Both the position numbers and the translations under genes were made by a program. Shown in pieces: positions 55,428 to 64,000 of a DNA stretch of 64,000 nucleotides. Origin of the DNA: Gammaproteobacteria bacterium. GTDB taxonomy: Bacteria; Pseudomonadota; Gammaproteobacteria; Steroidobacterales; Steroidobacteraceae. Every line of letters begins with the position of its first letter. Positions within the stretch are counted from its first letter, which is position 1. The notes beneath the pieces were generated by a model. The model did no database searches. It had not been told where the DNA came from and saw only the letters and a program-made list of their open reading frames with translations. The DNA lies in contig JAGWWY010000003.1 of NCBI GenBank assembly GCA_018970145.1, forward strand, positions 186,001 to 250,000. The letters run 5' to 3'.

Positions 55428-56458
55428 CCATGCCGAATGACGATTTTGCCGAAATGGTTACCATTTTCCATGTAGACGAAGGCTGCATCCGCTTGTGTGA
55501 AGTCGAACACCCGATCGATCACTGGCTTGATCTGGTGTTGGTCGATGAATGCATTCATGGTTTCGAAATTAGTACGTGAACCAACGAAGATACCGGAGAC
55601 GCTGGTACTGCGGCCAATCATCGCAGCAGCTGGAATTTCGCCGCCGAATCCGGCGAGCCCACCGATGATGGCGATATGTCCCCCATGTGCAAGCGATGCG
55701 AGTGATTGCGCCAGCGTGCCGACGCCGCCCACTTCGAGTACATGGTGAACCCCGACCTCTCCGGTTGCAGCAAGTACTGCGGGTGCCCACTCGGCTGTCT
55801 TGCGATAGTTGATCAGATGACTGGCGCCAAGATCTTTCGCACGATCAAGCTTGGAATCGCTTGAGCTTGTGATGATGGCCTTCGCACCGTACGCCACGGC
55901 AAATTGCAGACCGAAAATTGAAACGCCACCGGTTCCTTGTAGCAGTACATAATCTCCTGCACGAAGACCGCCACGCGTGACGAGTCCATTCCACGCGGTC
56001 AAAGCAGCGCAAGGCAGCGTTGCCGCTTCCTCGAACGACAGATGGTCGGGGAAGCGCAGTACGCCTTCCTCGTTTAGCGTCACGTACTCGGACAACATGC
56101 CATCTTGTGCACCGCCGAGAGCGGAGGCTCCCGTTGATGCGGTGGGTCTGCCGTGCAACCATTTTTGAAAAAACTGTGCGACGACGCGCTCGCCGAGTTT
56201 GACGCGAGTGACCCCCGCGCCGACTGCAACGATTTCGCCGGCTCCGTCCGACAACGGAATGACCGTCGAGCGATCACCGACCGGATACCAACCGCGCAGC
56301 ACCATGATGTCGCGGCGATTCAGGGACGTTGCACGGACTCGAACGAGCACTTCCTTTGGGCCCGGCGCTCTCACCGAGGCGCCCTCGATGAGGTTGAGAC
56401 TAAAGCCCTGTGCTTGTTTGAAAAGCTGGTATTGGTTCTGCTGTTTTGGAATATTCAT
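55424..56458 (-). CDS. medium-chain (zinc-independent) dehydrogenase/reductase
   Basis: Medium-chain dehydrogenase/reductase of 344 residues. GroES-like N-terminal domain (VRATSLNRRDIMVLRGWYP, IPLSDGAGEIVAVG); Rossmann segment LLQGTGGVSIFGLQFAVAYG. It resembles the NADPH:quinone reductase-like group found widely in proteobacteria. Substrate unknown. It precedes xdhC on the same strand with a 4-bp overlap, so the two are co-translated. It follows the PhoX-like gene by 30 bp. Confidence 0.85.
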   Translation of the reverse strand: MNIPKQQNQYQLFKQAQGFSLNLIEGASVRAPGPKEVLVRVRATSLNRRDIMVLRGWYPVGDRSTVIPLSDGAGEIVAVGAGVTRVKLGERVVAQFFQKWLHGRPTASTGASALGGAQDGMLSEYVTLNEEGVLRFPDHLSFEEAATLPCAALTAWNGLVTRGGLRAGDYVLLQGTGGVSIFGLQFAVAYGAKAIITSSSDSKLDRAKDLGASHLINYRKTAEWAPAVLAATGEVGVHHVLEVGGVGTLAQSLASLAHGGHIAIIGGLAGFGGEIPAAAMIGRSTSVSGIFVGSRTNFETMNAFIDQHQIKPVIDRVFDFTQADAAFVYMENGNHFGKIVIRHG

Positions 56459-56488
56459 GCGGCCGATTGTACGGCCATCGATCTGCGC

Positions 56489-58495
56489 TTACAGCGGGCT
56501 TCCATCCTCTCGACTGATCGCGACGACCGCCGACCGAGCAGGCAGGCCTTCGCCATCTGGCCAATGACTGACCGGCGCATCGACCGAGCCGCCTTCTCCC
56601 GGGTGCTGGATCGCGAGAAACAGGGTGCGTCCATCGGGCGTGAACTCACAACCGCAAATCTCGGCGCCCACCGGAGCGCTCACGACTTGCCGCAAGTAGC
56701 CGCGCTCGGGTCCGCTGGTGGGGACCACATAGCACCCGTTGTTCCCGATCAAGCCGGTATCGGCATCCGTCACGACCCACAGTCGTCCGGTGGGATCAAA
56801 ACCGAGATTGTCCGGACACGCGATGGGGCTGACTTTCGATCGATCGGCAAACCCTGCGTAGTAAAGGTCTTCGCGAGCCAATGCGCCGGCGGCGATTGCA
56901 TCCGCGTCGGTCAGGAACTTCGCTTGGGTATTGCGCGGGTCGCCGGCAAGCAGGAACAGATTCCAAGCGAAACGTGTACTCGCGGCGTCTGAATCATCCT
57001 CACTTAACTCGACGATGTGACCGAAGTCGTTCTGGGGACGCGGATTGGCGGCATTCGGACCAAAATCGACTGTGCGACCGTTGAAAACCTTGTTCGCGGT
57101 TTGACGCTCGTCGTTCTTGGTCAGGGCCATATAGACCCGACCGGTGATCGGACTAGGCTCAACGTCTTCTGGTCGATCCATCGGCGTCGCACCGAGCAGA
57201 TCGGCAGCCGCACGACATTTGATCACCACCTCGGCCTGACTCGCAAAACCATTGCGCGAGTTCAGGGGACCGTTCTCATCATGCACCAGCGGCAGCCATG
57301 TGCCCCGACCGGAGGCGTCGAAGCGAGCGACGTACAACGTGCCATGGTCGAGCAGATCGAGATTGGCGGCGCGATCGCGTGGGTTGTAGCGATCGCGACT
57401 AACAAACTTGTAGACATACTCGAACTTAGCATCGTCACCCATGTAGGCCGCGACGCGGCCGTCTCGAGTCAAGATCGTGTTGGCACCTTCATGACAGAAG
57501 CGTCCGAGTGCGGTGCGCTTCTTTGGTGGCGCGGTCGGCTGTTGCGGATCGATCTCGACGATCCAGCCGTGGCGCAGCGGCTCACGAGGCTCTTGGCGCA
57601 CATCGAAGCGAGCATCAATAAGATCCCATCCGTAGGCAGAGCGCTCTCGCAGCGGCCAACGCCGGTGCGCTTCGATAGTGGCATTATCTTGAGTGTTGTC
57701 AGCCCAAGATTTGGCCGAACCAAAGTAATCCTGGATATTTTCCTCTGCGGTGAGATACGTGCCCCACGGAGTCTTCCCGCCCGCGCAGTTGGCAAAAGTT
57801 CCCAGTACTACGGTGCCGTTCGGGTCGACATTGGTGCGCATCAGCTCATGGCCCTTGGCAGGGCCACGTATCTCCATCGGCGTGTTGGCGGTGATGCGTC
57901 GGGTGAGCGGGCCGTCGCTGATGGTTCGCCAACCATGGGGCGCCTTCTCGAGCTGAACGACACTGACTCCGTGAGCAGCCTGCATCCACGCGACGGCCTG
58001 TGGACGATCTTTGAGCCACGCTTGCCGTGCTTCAGCACGGTTTGGCCCGGCATTGGGCCACTCTGCAAACGACAGCTCGGCCATAACGTATTCATGGTTG
58101 ACGCAAAGCACGCCGGCTGTGCCGCCGCTGCCGGTTGGGAAAAAGGCGAGGGCGTCGTTATTGGTACCAAAGAGCTTTTCTTGGCGCTTGCCTGCTTCCG
58201 AGTCGAGCCAAGCGAGCGATTGCAGGGTCTTGCCGTCGATAGGCGCTACATCTTTGAACAAGGCGTCGCCGGATCGAATCAGAAGGTCACTGCGTAAGCC
58301 TGCGGCCAACGTGAGCGTATCAGCACGGGTGGGTTCGATTGCCGTGGTGACTGCTTTCTGCACCAGGGTCGTCGCATTCGATGCGAACGACAATGTTGGC
58401 AACGCCGAGAGGCTAGTGAGCAGGCCGGCGCTTGCTACGAAGCTTCGACGGGACAGACGCTGTTCAAGTATCGAACCGAAGTATTCCGCGCTCAT
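56489..58495 (-). CDS. Tat-exported PhoX-family (DUF839) protein
   Basis: PhoX-like protein of 668 residues. The N-terminus carries a twin-arginine leader (LSRRSFVASAGLLTSL), so it is folded before export. The body has the DUF839/PhoX features: GTFANCAGGKTPWGTYLTAEEN, a late CDNLGFDPTGRLWVVTD and GCEFTPDGRTLFL. Alkaline phosphatases of this family use iron and calcium ions, but many DUF839 members have no measured activity. No pho genes are nearby. It lies 58 bp downstream of the cNMP-binding gene on the same strand. Confidence 0.93.
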   Translation of the reverse strand: MSAEYFGSILEQRLSRRSFVASAGLLTSLSALPTLSFASNATTLVQKAVTTAIEPTRADTLTLAAGLRSDLLIRSGDALFKDVAPIDGKTLQSLAWLDSEAGKRQEKLFGTNNDALAFFPTGSGGTAGVLCVNHEYVMAELSFAEWPNAGPNRAEARQAWLKDRPQAVAWMQAAHGVSVVQLEKAPHGWRTISDGPLTRRITANTPMEIRGPAKGHELMRTNVDPNGTVVLGTFANCAGGKTPWGTYLTAEENIQDYFGSAKSWADNTQDNATIEAHRRWPLRERSAYGWDLIDARFDVRQEPREPLRHGWIVEIDPQQPTAPPKKRTALGRFCHEGANTILTRDGRVAAYMGDDAKFEYVYKFVSRDRYNPRDRAANLDLLDHGTLYVARFDASGRGTWLPLVHDENGPLNSRNGFASQAEVVIKCRAAADLLGATPMDRPEDVEPSPITGRVYMALTKNDERQTANKVFNGRTVDFGPNAANPRPQNDFGHIVELSEDDSDAASTRFAWNLFLLAGDPRNTQAKFLTDADAIAAGALAREDLYYAGFADRSKVSPIACPDNLGFDPTGRLWVVTDADTGLIGNNGCYVVPTSGPERGYLRQVVSAPVGAEICGCEFTPDGRTLFLAIQHPGEGGSVDAPVSHWPDGEGLPARSAVVAISREDGSPL

Positions 58496-58553
58496 GCGAC
58501 TATTCTAACCGCAATGAGACTCGAGTTTGATGAGAGCGTCCGGGTTTCTCTCG

Positions 58554-58988
58554 TTAGAGCTTCTCGTTGTAGTGACGCAAGCGTTTCGACAAGATTCGCG
58601 CAATGTTTCGATAGATCACGATGGCTGCTTCGAGCGACAAATCGATGTCATTTTTTTGAAACATCAAGGCGACGGCGTTCGAGGTCGCGAGGACCCGTGC
58701 GGATCGTTTACCGCCATCCACGAGAGCCATCTCTCCGAACGTATCGCCGGGGCGCAGGTCCACGAGTGACTGCCAACCCGTCTCGGTACGCTTTTCAATG
58801 GTCGCGCTGCCAGCTATGAAGACGAAGAAAGTCTGTCCCGTGTCCCCTTCATCGAAAAAGATCTGATTGGTGCCGCGCTCGACCCGACTCGCGTTGGTCA
58901 AAAGGGCGATCAGCTCCAATCGACCGATACCGGCGAAGACCGGTACCGCGCTGATGACGCGCAACAAAGTTTCATCGACTTTGACCAA
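58554..58988 (-). CDS. stand-alone cyclic-nucleotide-binding domain protein
   Basis: Protein of 144 residues that is almost entirely one cNMP-binding domain. The phosphate-binding cassette reads FGEMALVDGGKRSARVLAT, with Glu86 (ribose) and Arg95 (phosphate) conserved, so it should bind cAMP or cGMP. There is no DNA-binding domain, so it is not a CRP. The start is TTG 58988, supported by GAGGGGG five nt upstream. It is divergent from the first class III cyclase (137-bp gap) and close to the second, which suggests a local signalling module. Confidence 0.88.
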   Translation of the reverse strand: MVKVDETLLRVISAVPVFAGIGRLELIALLTNASRVERGTNQIFFDEGDTGQTFFVFIAGSATIEKRTETGWQSLVDLRPGDTFGEMALVDGGKRSARVLATSNAVALMFQKNDIDLSLEAAIVIYRNIARILSKRLRHYNEKL

Positions 58989-59125
58989 GTGGACCCCCTC
59001 GCGACGAGCGGTGGATATCAGCTAACCCATTTTTTTCGCCTCGATTGTATTCATAATGGTGCGATCGGGCACCGTCCCATCGCGCATGGGCCTGTCCGCA
59101 TCCGATCAAGAGGGGGGAGTCCAAC

Positions 59126-60190
59126 ATGAATTCCTTGCAAGTCGCACACGTACGCATCCAAGGGACCGAGTTCGTCTTTGTGCCATTTTCGCCGCTAATG
59201 GCAAGCGTTGCCGCGGGCGATCAGCAGAACCTTTTGAGGCAAATGCGCGAAATCTGCCGCGGCTTCGGGCTTAGCGGCGAGGTCGTCGTGGTTTGGCAAG
59301 GTCCGAGTGGTCTCGGCTATCTCGCCGACAGTCGTTACCACGGTGTTTTGTCAAAAGTTCTAAACATGAGTGTGGTGCGTTCGAACCTCAATAAAAAGGT
59401 GTCGTCGCCCGCCATCGTTGGTCTATTGGCGCAGGTTGCGCTGGATCCTTTCGGTGCCGCACCGGCCGCAACCCCTGCACGCGCACCCCAAGCGGCTCCG
59501 AGCCATGCGACCGCCGACGAGCATCGCTCGATGCCCGGGATTTACGCCGGTGCGCGCAAAGCGACCAGCAATCGGGTTGTGACCATGCTCTTCACCGATC
59601 TTGTCGGCTCCACCAAACTCAAGCAGGAGTATGGTGATGCGCAAGCGATGCAACTCGTGCGACAGCATCACGATCTCGTTCGAAATATTCTGGCGTCGAC
59701 TGCGACCGGCGAGGAAGTTTCCACTTCCGGCGACTCTTTCTTCATCGCCTTCGCCACGCCGTCGGAGGCGGTGACTTTTGCGCTGCGAATGCAGAGTCGC
59801 ATCGAAGACATGAACGAAGCCGAAGGCACCAATATTCAGGATCGTGTCGGTATCCACGTCGGCGAAGTTTACGCAGATAACGCCAAGGTGGCCGGCAAGA
59901 CCTTCGACTTCAACGGCATTCAAGTCGATACGGCCGCTCGCATCATGTCGCTAGCGCAAGGCAAGCAAATCCTCATGTCTCGATTCGCTTATGAAAACGC
60001 CTTCCAGATGCTCAACGGCTATGAAATCGATGGCATTCCGGAGATCGAGTGGCGTAACCACGGTCTGTATGAAGTCAAAGGCGTGGAGGACGCCGTCGAA
60101 ATTTGCGAAGTTGGCGAACCGGGCTTTGCACCGCTCAAGCCGCCACCAGATTCCGAAAAGGCGAAACGCGCGAGTGGCGGCCGGCGCTAA
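59126..60190 (+). CDS. class III adenylate/guanylate cyclase with unknown N-terminal domain
   Basis: Nucleotidyl cyclase of 354 residues. The catalytic domain (about 150-330) has metal Asp158 in MLFTDLVGST and Asp203 in STSGDSFFIAF, and a later VGIHVGEV segment. The N-terminal 110 residues are an unrecognised alpha/beta domain, joined by an Ala/Pro-rich linker. AGGGGGGAG at 59111-59119 gives a very strong ribosome site 6 nt before the ATG. Product (cAMP or cGMP) cannot be told. The 137-bp upstream gap holds its promoter, with no clear motif. Convergent by 4 bp with the HD-type gene. Confidence 0.9.
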   Translation: MNSLQVAHVRIQGTEFVFVPFSPLMASVAAGDQQNLLRQMREICRGFGLSGEVVVVWQGPSGLGYLADSRYHGVLSKVLNMSVVRSNLNKKVSSPAIVGLLAQVALDPFGAAPAATPARAPQAAPSHATADEHRSMPGIYAGARKATSNRVVTMLFTDLVGSTKLKQEYGDAQAMQLVRQHHDLVRNILASTATGEEVSTSGDSFFIAFATPSEAVTFALRMQSRIEDMNEAEGTNIQDRVGIHVGEVYADNAKVAGKTFDFNGIQVDTAARIMSLAQGKQILMSRFAYENAFQMLNGYEIDGIPEIEWRNHGLYEVKGVEDAVEICEVGEPGFAPLKPPPDSEKAKRASGGRR

Positions 60191-61437
60191 AGCAGCATGG
60201 CTCGCGCAAGTTCGCGTGTGCGCGCTTGAATGTCGATCGGAAACCGTTCGAGCAGACGATTGCTAGCGGGCGCACCGAGATCCAGGGCGTTGGTGTAAGC
60301 GCGGATATCATCTCGATGCAGTTGCTGCGAGAGTTGGTGCGATAAGGGCGACTGCCGTACGTCAAACTCGACCTTGCCGGCGGAGCCGGCAACCAAAACA
60401 TCAAGCGCTGACATGCTACTGGCTGCCGCCGTTATACGCAGCGTGGTTTTCAGACGCGTGGGTCTGAAGGCTCGGAGTCCGGCGCTATCGGTAGATTCAA
60501 TCAAAGAAATCGCCAAAAGCTTCGCATGCATGACATCTGAGATGACCTCGAGATTGCGTGCAGTTGCCTCAAGTCTGTTTTGATGGTCTGACTGAATCGG
60601 TTCGCCATCGTACTGCCGAAAAATCACGGGTGCCGAGAGCGACGAAAAGAATCGAGTCATTCTCTGCAGCGTCTGGCGGTAGGCCGTGATACCGACTGGT
60701 CCGCCCGCTCGCAGTTCGATCGACGACTCGTACATCAAGCTCCAGGTGTCATCCAGGAAAGCAACCAAATCCGCTTCGCCGAAACTGCGGACATCCCGAT
60801 TGGCAATGCGGATCGCCCGTCGAACATGCGAGCGCATGTCTGACTCGCCAATATTCGATTGGTGGCGGTGATTGATATCCATCAGCGCAGAAATATAGGA
60901 AGCGGCCAGCAGGTGCGGATCTTTGCGGAACGGAACGGTCGCCTCTATCCCGAGCGAAACCGCCGCGAGGTGCTCGGCATCCAACACGGCATGCAAAGCC
61001 TTGCAGGTGATGAGCGCGCTTAAAAACTCGTTTTGTCCGGCGAGGGGCGACAAGACTTGGGTTTCGGAGAAACCGAAGCAGCGCTTGACGATATCGAAGA
61101 CCGGATCCTGTCGAGCTTCCACCGAGTCGAGCAGCGTGAATTCACCGCGAGCGTTCCTTTCCACCAAGCCGGCAAGGTAGTGCTCGCTATCAGGCGGCAA
61201 AGCACCGTCGACACCTGCTTGGACGATGTCGTGGAACAGGCCAATAACGGCGTCGAGAGGATCATTCGATTCGGCCACCATCAAGGCGTGCGCGAGATCG
61301 TGGTAGTGGCGCGTCGGCAGCTGCATCGAGCGATCAACGAGCGCGATCAGCGCCTCTAGGTGTGTCGCACTGCACTGCGGCGCGAGATGGCCGAGCGCCC
61401 ATCGCAACAACGGTCGACAGGTCAGTGCTTCACTCAT
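60187..61437 (-). CDS. HD-type phosphohydrolase-like protein
   Basis: Protein of 416 residues. The N-terminal region has a metal-type HD arrangement: RHYHDLAHAL (His44, His46, Asp47, His50) and GLFHD (His69, Asp70). The remaining ~330 residues are helical and not recognised. It could be a cyclic-nucleotide phosphodiesterase or other HD hydrolase; the position between two cyclases favours the former, but this is inference. Start ATG 61437 overlaps the sensor cyclase stop (ATGA); the longer 61503 reading is rejected. Confidence 0.7.
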   Translation of the reverse strand: MSEALTCRPLLRWALGHLAPQCSATHLEALIALVDRSMQLPTRHYHDLAHALMVAESNDPLDAVIGLFHDIVQAGVDGALPPDSEHYLAGLVERNARGEFTLLDSVEARQDPVFDIVKRCFGFSETQVLSPLAGQNEFLSALITCKALHAVLDAEHLAAVSLGIEATVPFRKDPHLLAASYISALMDINHRHQSNIGESDMRSHVRRAIRIANRDVRSFGEADLVAFLDDTWSLMYESSIELRAGGPVGITAYRQTLQRMTRFFSSLSAPVIFRQYDGEPIQSDHQNRLEATARNLEVISDVMHAKLLAISLIESTDSAGLRAFRPTRLKTTLRITAAASSMSALDVLVAGSAGKVEFDVRQSPLSHQLSQQLHRDDIRAYTNALDLGAPASNRLLERFPIDIQARTRELARAMLL

Positions 61438-63728
61438 TTCTCTTTCATGACCCAAACGCCATTCCACTCTCCAGCCGGCGGATGTGCTTCGAGATAATGA
61501 CAACGATCAATGTATGTTTGCGACAGATGATCGTCGGGATTCAACTTCAAGCAGAGTCCGAAGCTCGCCTTGGCTTTGTCCCAGTGGCCTGCTCGGTACG
61601 CCTGCATGGCGTCACCAAAACGCGTGATCACATCGATCATGTTCGGGAAGGTCTTGTTGTCGTGGTAATCGAGAACCTCGTAAACGCGCACCGGCTGTGT
61701 TTTGCCTTTGACGACGACCAAGTCGATGTCGCGATAGCGATAGGTACCCTTCAGCTTCAGGATAGTCGACTCGCTCGCTAAAATATGTGCCGAGTAAGCT
61801 TTGCATGCGCTCTCCAGCCGTGCGGCCAGATTCACACCATCGCCGATGACGGTGTAGTCCATACGCCTCGGCGAACCGATGTTGCCCGAAACGACGGTAT
61901 CGGTATTCAAGCCGATCCCCATATCCACCGTCTTCAGTCCCTTTTCGCGGCGAATCGCGTTCCAGTCCCACATTTCGCGAATCATGGAAATGGCCGCTTT
62001 CATCGCGCGATCGGGATCATCCTCATGCGCAGCTGGCAGACCGAAGCATGCCATGATGGCATCGCCGATGAACTTGTCGAGCATGCCGCCTTGGCGATTG
62101 ATGCACTCGACCATCAACGTAAAATACTCATTGAGGAACGAGACGGTACCCTGCGCGCCATACTCCTCGGTGATGGTCGTGAAGCCGCGCACGTCGGTAA
62201 ACATGATCGTGGCTTCCTTGTTGGCACCGCCGAGCAGATCGGAGCCACCGCCCTCGAGCATCTGGGCGGCGATGGCCGGATCCATGTAACGGGACATTGT
62301 CGACTTCATACGCTTTTCGGAGCTGATGTCCTCGAACATCAGCATGGCGCCAAGCTCTTTGTCGTTATCGGCCGCGCGCAGCGGCATGACGCTCGCATTA
62401 ACCGATCGTTCCGCGCTGCCGAGTGTCACCTGCGCGTCAGGAAAGTAGCCGTTTTCACCCGTCTCTTTGGCCGATGCGATACTGTCATTGAGCCAAAGAC
62501 TATTCTGACCAAGCAAGTCGACCAGAGGCTTGCCGATAACGTCGCTGCTCTTGGCGTTCCAGATTTTCAGTCCGGCGGCATTGCAGGTGACGACCTTGCC
62601 CGCCGCATCGAGCGTAATTACGCCGTTGGACATGCTTTGCAGGATGCTGTCGTTATAGCTCTTGACGCGCTGCACGTCGTCGAACAGTTTCGAGTTCTCG
62701 AGTGCGATGGCCACCTGCGCCGTGAATGCCTTCAAGCGCTGTTCGTCCTCTTGCGTGAAGATACCGGTTTCTTTGTTCAGAACCTGGGTGACACCGATGA
62801 TCACGGCATGTTTGTTGAGAATCGGTACACACAAGATCGAGCGTGTGAAAAAGCCTGTCTGTCGGTCGAACGAGGGATTGAAACGCAGATCAGCGTAGGC
62901 GTGGGGGATATTGAGTGATTGGCCGCTCGTGAAAACCTCGCCCGCAATACCCAAGTGCGACGGGAATCGAATCTCGGCGATCTCGCCGCCGGCCGAGACG
63001 CGAGAAAAGAGCGTCTTGGTGGTCGAGTCGTACATGAAGATCGTGGCGCGTTCGGCGCGTAGCATCTTGGTCGTCTCGGCCACGACTCGCTGCAATAAAC
63101 GAGCTAGATCGAATTCTTGATTGATCTCGGATACGAGACCGATGAACTTCATTTCCTTCCGACGAAGCTTTTCGGTGTGTTCGATAAAATGGAGGCTACT
63201 TAGTGCGATTGCCGATTGCGCAGTCATATCCTGCAGCAGCTCAAGATCGTCTTCTGTGAAAGACCCCGTGTTCTTGTTCAAGCACTGCATGGCTCCGATG
63301 AGCTCGCCTGAGGCGAGGCGAATCGGCACGCAGATGATGTTGCGTGTCTTGTAGCCTGTCCAATCATCGACTTGGCGGTTGAACCGCGGGTCCGAGTAAG
63401 GGTCGTGGGTAATGACCGCTTCGCCCGTCTGAAAAACATGCCCAGCGAATCCAGAGGTATTCAGTATGCGAATTTCTCGCACGAGGTCGCCCTGCGCCAC
63501 TCGCGAGTACAGCTCACCGGTTTCGGAGTCGTTCAGGAACAACGTGCCGCGATCGCAGTCGAGAGCGCGTGCAGTGATATCGACTAACGTACGCAACACG
63601 CTCACGAGATCGTTCGCCGCAGCACAACGTGCAGAGACTTCAAGCAGCGTTTCTGCGCGCCGCAAGGCGACGGACTTGGAGAGCTTTTTCTTGCGGGTCG
63701 ATTTGCGTTTTTGATTCTCGGTATTCAC
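61434..63728 (-). CDS. GAF-GAF-PAS sensor class III nucleotidyl cyclase
   Basis: Sensor cyclase of 764 residues. Two GAF domains lie at about 30-178 and 203-345, a PAS domain at about 357-470, then a class III cyclase at about 505-690. Metal Asp512 (IMFTDVRGFTT) and Asp556 (FIGDAIMACFG) are present. The C-terminal ~60 residues are TPR-like (SFGLCLKLNPDD). A basic leader (KRKSTRKKK) precedes GAF1. GTG start at 63728 overlaps the upstream coiled-coil gene stop (GTGA). It is soluble: no membrane helix. Input ligand unknown. Confidence 0.93.
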   Translation of the reverse strand: MNTENQKRKSTRKKKLSKSVALRRAETLLEVSARCAAANDLVSVLRTLVDITARALDCDRGTLFLNDSETGELYSRVAQGDLVREIRILNTSGFAGHVFQTGEAVITHDPYSDPRFNRQVDDWTGYKTRNIICVPIRLASGELIGAMQCLNKNTGSFTEDDLELLQDMTAQSAIALSSLHFIEHTEKLRRKEMKFIGLVSEINQEFDLARLLQRVVAETTKMLRAERATIFMYDSTTKTLFSRVSAGGEIAEIRFPSHLGIAGEVFTSGQSLNIPHAYADLRFNPSFDRQTGFFTRSILCVPILNKHAVIIGVTQVLNKETGIFTQEDEQRLKAFTAQVAIALENSKLFDDVQRVKSYNDSILQSMSNGVITLDAAGKVVTCNAAGLKIWNAKSSDVIGKPLVDLLGQNSLWLNDSIASAKETGENGYFPDAQVTLGSAERSVNASVMPLRAADNDKELGAMLMFEDISSEKRMKSTMSRYMDPAIAAQMLEGGGSDLLGGANKEATIMFTDVRGFTTITEEYGAQGTVSFLNEYFTLMVECINRQGGMLDKFIGDAIMACFGLPAAHEDDPDRAMKAAISMIREMWDWNAIRREKGLKTVDMGIGLNTDTVVSGNIGSPRRMDYTVIGDGVNLAARLESACKAYSAHILASESTILKLKGTYRYRDIDLVVVKGKTQPVRVYEVLDYHDNKTFPNMIDVITRFGDAMQAYRAGHWDKAKASFGLCLKLNPDDHLSQTYIDRCHYLEAHPPAGEWNGVWVMKEK

Positions 63729-64000
63729 GTGCGTTTTTCCAGTTCGAGTCTGAGCAGCTTGACCTGCTCCATGAGGTGAGTGCGTTCCAGCGCGAAGCCC
63801 GACTCCTGCCGCGTTAGGGCCGCTTGGTGAGTCACTCGTAAACCATCCATTTCGATGCGCATCGAGTCGATGGTGTCGCGCAGCTGCTTCGCTTCAGCGG
63901 TGCCACGCGCTCTCTCGGCCTGAGTTTCGGCGCGACCATGTGCAGCGGTATCCTCGAGGTTGCGCCTAAGGCTGTCGATGGTTTTGCGAAGCTCGGAAAT
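63725..64000 (-). CDS. coiled-coil protein, C-terminal part (cut by window edge)
   Basis: The last 91 codons of a gene running off the window. The visible part is Glu/Arg/Leu-rich with heptad-like repeats (RDTIDSMRIEMDGLRVTHQ, MEQVKLLRLELEKRT), so it is a coiled coil. The stop TGA overlaps the GTG start of the sensor cyclase (GTGA), so it is co-translated with it. Identity and N-terminal domains are unknown. Confidence 0.7.
   Translation of the reverse strand: MSELRKTIDSLRRNLEDTAAHGRAETQAERARGTAEAKQLRDTIDSMRIEMDGLRVTHQAALTRQESGFALERTHLMEQVKLLRLELEKRT

Noticed and set aside
57017..58297. 426-codon open frame antisense to the PhoX-like gene
   Set aside because: Arg/His-rich, no recognisable domain, lies fully over a gene with clear PhoX motifs; a shadow of the opposite strand.
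61785..62918. 377-codon open frame antisense to the sensor cyclase
   Set aside because: His/Arg-rich shadow over clear GAF and cyclase motifs.
1..64000. tRNA, rRNA, CRISPR, transposase or phage genes
   Set aside because: None seen on reading; no repeats with regular spacing and no integrase or transposase motif.

Overview
The window is a compact, moderately GC-rich stretch of bacterial chromosome. It is almost fully coding, no gene-free gap exceeds 140 bp, and neighbouring genes very often overlap by 4 bp (ATGA or GTGA). I see no tRNA, rRNA, CRISPR array, transposase, integrase or phage gene. A TonB-dependent receptor, outer-membrane-type lipoproteins, HrpB, YgiQ, a PhoX-family protein and a double-length UvrA point to a Gram-negative proteobacterium. 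My guess is a Gammaproteobacterium near the Steroidobacterales/Nevskiales/Xanthomonadales, but that is inference from gene content only.

Layout. 0-17.3 kb: accessory metabolism. It holds a patatin lipoprotein, an aldehyde dehydrogenase, a TonB-dependent receptor, several medium-chain and short-chain reductases, a secreted S9 peptidase, a GST and an MFS exporter. In its middle, a racemase-superfamily protein and a nitrilase-superfamily protein have both lost a catalytic cysteine. 17.4-24.6 kb: housekeeping genes (IlvA, DUF3429, AI-2E-type transporter, LOG protein), several hydrolases, and a tandem alpha/beta-hydrolase whose two halves both lack the nucleophilic serine. 24.6-38.3 kb: an MFS transporter, then an eleven-gene same-strand cluster.

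That cluster (25956-38265) is the most interesting part. It encodes three lipoproteins, a membrane Ser/Thr kinase, a FHA-like/PEGA/SUMF1-type membrane protein, a small membrane protein, an ExbB/TolQ/MotA-type channel protein, a cytosolic actin/Hsp70-like protein with a C-terminal FHA domain, two membrane-anchored VWA proteins and a final lipoprotein. The VWA proteins share an N-terminal membrane segment with an embedded Asp, as in ExbD/TolR/MotB. This suggests an ion-driven envelope motor carrying VWA domains in the periplasm under kinase/FHA control. A convergent TPR protein with a TonB-C-like tail may belong to it.

38.2-58.5 kb: a lipid methyltransferase, DUF2062, a small zinc-ribbon protein, the 1842-residue double UvrA, YgiQ, an APH-type kinase, DUF423, HrpB, an orphan XdhC, a further reductase and a Tat-exported PhoX-like protein. 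58.5-64.0 kb: a cyclic-nucleotide signalling island with a stand-alone cNMP-binding protein, two class III nucleotidyl cyclases (one with GAF-GAF-PAS sensors), an HD-type protein and the end of a coiled-coil gene cut by the window edge.
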